From positions 1 to 8,844 of the forward strand of contig DIUH01000450.1 in NCBI GenBank assembly GCA_002428205.1: a stretch of 8,844 bases of DNA, written 5' to 3'. The translations under genes and the position numbers were made by a program. The DNA comes from Planctomycetaceae bacterium UBA6163. GTDB taxonomy: Bacteria; Planctomycetota; Planctomycetia; Pirellulales; Pirellulaceae. The notes under the pieces were generated by a model. It ran no database searches. It saw only the letters and a program-made list of their open reading frames with translations, and was not told the DNA's origin. Position 1 is the stretch's first letter; each line of letters opens with the position of its first letter. This document shows positions 5,904-8,844 of this stretch, in pieces.

Positions 5904-6224
5904 ATGGCCAAGTATTACGTTCAATCCGGCACTCTGCGATGCGTCGTTTCAGCCGAAAACCCCCGCCGTGCCGCACTGTGGGCCGTTCACCGTGCGATGC
6001 AGCAAATCATGCCGATCGACGAAACGACGCCATCGGAGCCTGAAGACAAGACGCAGCGGGCCAAGGAAGAAGGCGTGATGGTGTTGTCGGGAACGATTTC
6101 GACCAGCGAGCGTGGATATGGCAGCAGCGACGCTGAAACGATGCCGACTTTCCAAGTGGTGACCGAGTGGAATCAATTGGTCAACGCCTTGGATCGGCTC
6201 GAAACGATGCTCGGCGGGGAGTGA
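5904..6224 (+). CDS. Small soluble protein of unknown function
   Basis: A 106-residue acidic protein with no signal peptide or membrane segment. The N-terminal part (YYVQSGTLRCVVSAENPRRAALWAVHRAMQQI) looks like two short strands followed by a helix. It is followed by a charged linker (PSEPEDKTQRAKEEG), a strand-like VMVLSGTIS and a C-terminal helix (WNQLVNALDRLETML). The frame is also open from an ATG at 5844, but those 20 codons read as leader. The ATG at 5904 has GAAGAG nine bases upstream and begins MAKYYV, a normal soluble start. I have an impression of similar short proteins in other planctomycetes but cannot name a family. It ends five bases before a repeat pair and faces the convergent cdsA-like gene. 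Confidence 0.75.
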   Translation: MAKYYVQSGTLRCVVSAENPRRAALWAVHRAMQQIMPIDETTPSEPEDKTQRAKEEGVMVLSGTISTSERGYGSSDAETMPTFQVVTEWNQLVNALDRLETMLGGE

Positions 6225-6229
6225 CGTTT

Positions 6230-6294
6230 GTAGTCCCGCCTTCAGGCGGCATTGGGATTTGAGTTTGGGCTCGGCCGCCTTAAGGCGGTACTAC
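6230..6294. repeat. REP-like inverted pair, family B, between convergent genes (BIME-like)
   Basis: The plus copy begins GTAGTC (6230-6235), with stem CCGCCT/AGGCGG (6236-6241/6244-6249). The inverted copy (6274-6294) has the perfect palindrome CCGCCTTAAGGCGG (6275-6288) followed by TACTAC, the complement of GTAGTA. The spacer is 23 bases. It fills almost the whole 77-bp gap between two convergent stop codons, where its hairpins could also act as a two-way terminator. Confidence 0.8.
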
Positions 6295-6301
6295 CAACGG
6301 G

Positions 6302-7396
6302 TCACGTGTAAAAAAAACGCGTCAAGTGATAGAAGACTGGCGCGGCAAAACAGACGTTGTCGATCTGGTCCAGCAGTCCCGCATGCCCTTGAACCAATGT
6401 GCCTGTGTCAGTAACCCCGCGGTCGCGTTTGATGGCACTCATCGTCAAAGTGCCCGCAATCGCCATCACGCTAACAACCGCTCCCATTACCCCCGCTTCC
6501 CACGGCATAAACGGCGTCGCCCAGTAGAGTGATGCGGCGATCAATCCGGTCGTGACCATTGAACCGAACAATCCTTCCCAAGTCCGGCTGGCATTGATTT
6601 TTTCGGCCAACAACCGTCTACCGGCTAACCGGCTCCAAAACCGCTCCAGTACCGATGCCATTTGGGCGATCAGCAACATAAATATCAACAACGACAAATT
6701 ACTGTCGATCCACGGCTGGCCATCGGTTCGGATCAACCGCAAATCCAATAACGCCGGGGCATAGGACAACGAATAAACGCAGATCAACAGCCCGGCTTGA
6801 ATGATCGCACTGCGTTCGAGGAACCGTTTCGAGTCGCCCGACAATGCGATTCGCGCGGGGATAAACAGGCTGGCATAGACCGGAATGAAGATGCTGTAGA
6901 GTCCGTAAAAATCGAAGTCGCGGTCGCCGAACAACCATCGCGGCGGACTGCTGCCAAACAGGACCAGCAGATACTGCAGCGGCAGAAAGATAAAGAACAC
7001 CCAGAACAGCGTGCGGTGGTCGCCGCGCCGCGTCGGGGTCATCGTCACGAACTCGCGAAGTGCCCAAAACGATACTAGACCGAACAGCAGCACGGTGCCG
7101 ACAAAGTGCAATAAAAAGCCGATAACCAGAATCGCGGTCATCATCCACCAGACACGCAACTTATGGTTGAACCGCTGCAGCATCGCCGCTTCGGTCGACA
7201 GGTTTTCGCGGCGCGACATCACCACCGCGACCAACGTCGCGATCGATAACGCAACCAGAATCACGGCCAGCAAAACAAACGTGCGAGTCGGCAACCAAAC
7301 CGGATCGCCACCGCCCGCCGCAGCGACCGCCGCGGCACCAGCGACTTGTTCAGCCGCGGCGGGTATCGATTCGGAAACGGCTTGCAACAAGATCAC
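6302..7396 (-). CDS. cdsA: Phosphatidate cytidylyltransferase family (CdsA-like) membrane protein, divergent signature
   Basis: CdsA makes CDP-diacylglycerol from phosphatidate and CTP, the branch point of phospholipid synthesis, in the inner membrane. This 364-residue protein has about eight hydrophobic segments, as expected. It carries RTWEG (271-275; SPKKTWEG in typical members) and the C-terminal signature region S320-N347: SAIKRDRGVTDTG, then QGHAGLLDQIDN. Against the usual KR-x4-KD and PGHGG-x2-DR-x-DS, T329 replaces Lys, Q336 replaces Pro, A339 replaces Gly, Q344 replaces Arg and N347 replaces Ser. The signature aspartates D330, D343 and D346 remain. An N-terminal extension of about 35 residues, rich in Ala and Gly, precedes the first helix. 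The start is GTG at 7396, overlapping the leuB stop (GTGA), so translation is probably coupled. The family call is firm, activity less so; a canonical paralogue may exist elsewhere. Confidence 0.85.
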   Translation of the reverse strand: MILLQAVSESIPAAAEQVAGAAAVAAAGGGDPVWLPTRTFVLLAVILVALSIATLVAVVMSRRENLSTEAAMLQRFNHKLRVWWMMTAILVIGFLLHFVGTVLLFGLVSFWALREFVTMTPTRRGDHRTLFWVFFIFLPLQYLLVLFGSSPPRWLFGDRDFDFYGLYSIFIPVYASLFIPARIALSGDSKRFLERSAIIQAGLLICVYSLSYAPALLDLRLIRTDGQPWIDSNLSLLIFMLLIAQMASVLERFWSRLAGRRLLAEKINASRTWEGLFGSMVTTGLIAASLYWATPFMPWEAGVMGAVVSVMAIAGTLTMSAIKRDRGVTDTGTLVQGHAGLLDQIDNVCFAAPVFYHLTRFFYT

Positions 7397-8475
7397 TTCA
7401 ATCGCGCCAACACGGCTTCTACCATCTGGTCAGTCGAAAGTGGTTTTACGCTGGCATCACCACGCGGGGCGATGTCGGCCGTTCGCAGCCCATCGGCCAA
7501 AACCTGGCGAACCGCCGATTCGATTTTAATTGCTGCGTCCTCGCGCCCCAAAGAATGTCGCATCAACATCGCGCCGGCCAGAATCGTCGCCAGCGGGTTG
7601 GCAATCCCTTTGCCGGCGATATCGGGTGCTGAGCCGTGAATCGGCTCGTACAATCCCGGGCCGCCGTCGCCCAGCGATGCGCTGGGCAACATCCCCAGCG
7701 ATCCCGGCAGCATCGACGCTTCGTCGGTCAAAATGTCGCCAAACAAGTTCGCGGTAACGATCACGTCATAATCACGTGGCCGATTGATCAAGTGCATCGC
7801 CATCGCGTCGACCAACACGACGTCGTACCGCACATCGGGAAACTCGTCGGTCATCACGCGCTGAGCCACCTGGCGCCACAGACGGCTCGGTTCCAACACG
7901 TTCGCCTTGTCGACGCTGGTCAAATGGTTGCGACGTTTGCGAGCGGCAGCGGCAGCCAAGCGAACAATCCGCTCCACTTCATGCACGCTGTAAACCATCT
8001 GCTGGAACGCCGTTTCATCCTTGCCCGAACCGGTCCGACCCGACTCGCCAAAGTAAACGTCGCCGGTCAATTCACGAAAAAACAGAATATCGGTCCCTTC
8101 GATGATCTCTCGCTTCAGCGGCGAAGCGTCCAGCAATTCATCAAACGGCACGATGGGACGCAAATTGGCGAACAGCGACAGGGCTTTGCGAATCCCCAGC
8201 AAGCCGACTTCGGGCCGTGTCTTGGCGGTCGGATCGTCCCACTTCGGGCCGCCGACTGCTCCCAACAGGATCCCGTCGCTCGCCTTGCACGCATCAATCG
8301 TCGCTTGCGGCAACGGATTGCCGGTTTCGTCAATCGCGATTCCGCCGATCAGATGCTCGGTGTAAGCGATCGAAAATCCGCAGATCGACGCGACCTTGTC
8401 GAGCACGCGGGCAGCACCGGCGACGATTTCGGGACCGATCCCGTCACCTGGCAGGAGGGTGATTTTGAATTGCAT
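7393..8475 (-). CDS. leuB: 3-isopropylmalate dehydrogenase
   Basis: LeuB carries out the NAD-dependent oxidative decarboxylation of 3-isopropylmalate to 2-oxoisocaproate, the third step of leucine synthesis, in the cytoplasm. The 360 residues are the normal length. Visible family motifs are LLPGDGIGPE (7-16), GAVGGPKWD (72-80), the substrate arginines R96, R106 and R134 (the last in RELTGDVYFG), catalytic Y162 and K190 (in SVDKANVL), and the metal-binding aspartates D223, D247 and D251 (the last two in NLFGDILTDE). The NAD-binding segment EPIHGSAPDIAGKGIANPLA follows at 277 onward. The usual VDNAAM is VDAMAM here, but the Asp is kept. The ATG at 8475 is the natural start; no Shine-Dalgarno site is visible. 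It is followed with overlap by the cdsA-like gene; leuA, leuC and leuD are not in the window. Confidence 0.97.
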   Translation of the reverse strand: MQFKITLLPGDGIGPEIVAGAARVLDKVASICGFSIAYTEHLIGGIAIDETGNPLPQATIDACKASDGILLGAVGGPKWDDPTAKTRPEVGLLGIRKALSLFANLRPIVPFDELLDASPLKREIIEGTDILFFRELTGDVYFGESGRTGSGKDETAFQQMVYSVHEVERIVRLAAAAARKRRNHLTSVDKANVLEPSRLWRQVAQRVMTDEFPDVRYDVVLVDAMAMHLINRPRDYDVIVTANLFGDILTDEASMLPGSLGMLPSASLGDGGPGLYEPIHGSAPDIAGKGIANPLATILAGAMLMRHSLGREDAAIKIESAVRQVLADGLRTADIAPRGDASVKPLSTDQMVEAVLARLK

Positions 8476-8492
8476 GAATGTTAAGCGGGTGG

Positions 8493-8521
8493 ATTCAAGA
8501 AGTTGTGATCGTTTCGGCCAA
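8493..8521 (-). promoter_or_regulatory. Possible leuB promoter
   Basis: On the minus strand TTGGCC (8521-8516) and TTGAAT (8498-8493) are separated by 17 bases, each 4/6 to consensus. Transcription would start about 10 bases before the leuB ATG, a very short leader that fits the lack of a Shine-Dalgarno site. Read-through from the upstream minus-strand gene, 99 bases away, is the alternative. Confidence 0.3.
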
Positions 8522-8574
8522 GATCATCGCCATCAGCGGCCGATTCGTCCAGATACCAACCCCGTGCGAAGCGC

Positions 8575-8844
8575 TCAAACCGGCATCAACCGCTTCAGCG
8601 TCGCGATACTCTCGCTGGCCAGGCGTTCCGCCCCCGGTTCGTAATCGAACACTTCCACGCTGACCCAACCCTTGTACTGCACTTCCTGCAGCGCAGCCAA
8701 AATCGGTGCAAAGTCGACATCGCCCATGCCCGGGCCACGACGATTCGGGTCATTGGCGTGAAAGTGGACCAACCAATCGGCATGCTTGCGAATGATCGTC
8801 GGAATATCTTCCGGCTCGCTCGACATCGCCTTGACGTCCAAATG
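8575..8844 (-). CDS. Sugar-phosphate isomerase/epimerase-type TIM-barrel protein, C-terminal part (cut by window edge)
   Basis: The last 89 residues of a protein of the xylose isomerase-like / AP-endonuclease-2 superfamily. The frame is open to the window edge (the first visible codon, 8844-8842, is His), so the start lies outside. Typical C-terminal signatures are HLDVKAMSSEP, WLVHFHANDPNRRGPGMGDVDFAPILAALQ and YKGWVSVEVFDYEPGAE. In this fold the His of HFHAND and the Glu of SVEVF usually bind the metal, and both are present. Members isomerise or epimerise sugars or act on inositol derivatives; the substrate cannot be read from this fragment. It reads in the same direction as leuB, 99 bases upstream, but a shared pathway is not evident. 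Confidence 0.88.
   Translation of the reverse strand, partial: HLDVKAMSSEPEDIPTIIRKHADWLVHFHANDPNRRGPGMGDVDFAPILAALQEVQYKGWVSVEVFDYEPGAERLASESIATLKRLMPV

Noticed and set aside
7636..8484. 282-residue plus-strand open frame opposite leuB
   Set aside because: It is the antisense shadow of leuB, which matches its family along its full length. The translation is Gln/Arg/His-rich without recognisable motifs.

Overview
The window looks like chromosomal DNA of a planctomycete, most likely a Rhodopirellula-like member of the Pirellulaceae. This is an inference. It rests on the secreted ThuA-domain protein, several secreted or membrane proteins of the unassigned kind common in that group, weak or absent Shine-Dalgarno sites, moderately high GC, and short GTAG-headed palindromic repeats between genes. 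No transposase, phage gene, CRISPR array, tRNA or rRNA was seen.

Layout. At the left edge lies the 5' part of accD (minus strand, fatty-acid synthesis), with a good promoter whose -35 box sits in a 15-bp palindrome. A 351-bp divergent gap with several hairpins separates it from a secreted protein of unknown function (704-1837) that appears to carry two SPOR-like modules. A cluster of palindromic repeats overlaps the stop codon of that gene. Next come a three-helix membrane protein with a soluble C-terminal domain (2079-2825), a manganese-type superoxide dismutase (3111-3734), a second repeat pair, a membrane-anchored protein with a calcium-loop-like motif (3917-4726), a secreted ThuA-domain protein (4834-5781) and a small conserved-looking protein (5904-6224). 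A third repeat pair separates these plus-strand genes from a convergent minus-strand block. That block holds a sugar-phosphate isomerase/epimerase-type gene (cut by the right edge), leuB (leucine synthesis) and a CdsA-type phosphatidate cytidylyltransferase. The start codon of the last gene overlaps the leuB stop.

How the genes relate. The only clear operon is leuB-cdsA. The two lipid genes, accD at one end and the cdsA-like gene at the other, are not adjacent. The plus-strand genes in the middle look like independent units, several with their own promoter-like sequences.

The most unusual signal is not a gene. Three intergenic clusters of REP-like palindromes, from two sequence families, share the same architecture: GTAG tetranucleotides at both outer edges, pointing inward. 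This matches the REP/BIME elements mobilised by RAYT (Y1 HUH) transposases. No RAYT gene is in the window, so the mobilising enzyme would have to be elsewhere in the genome.
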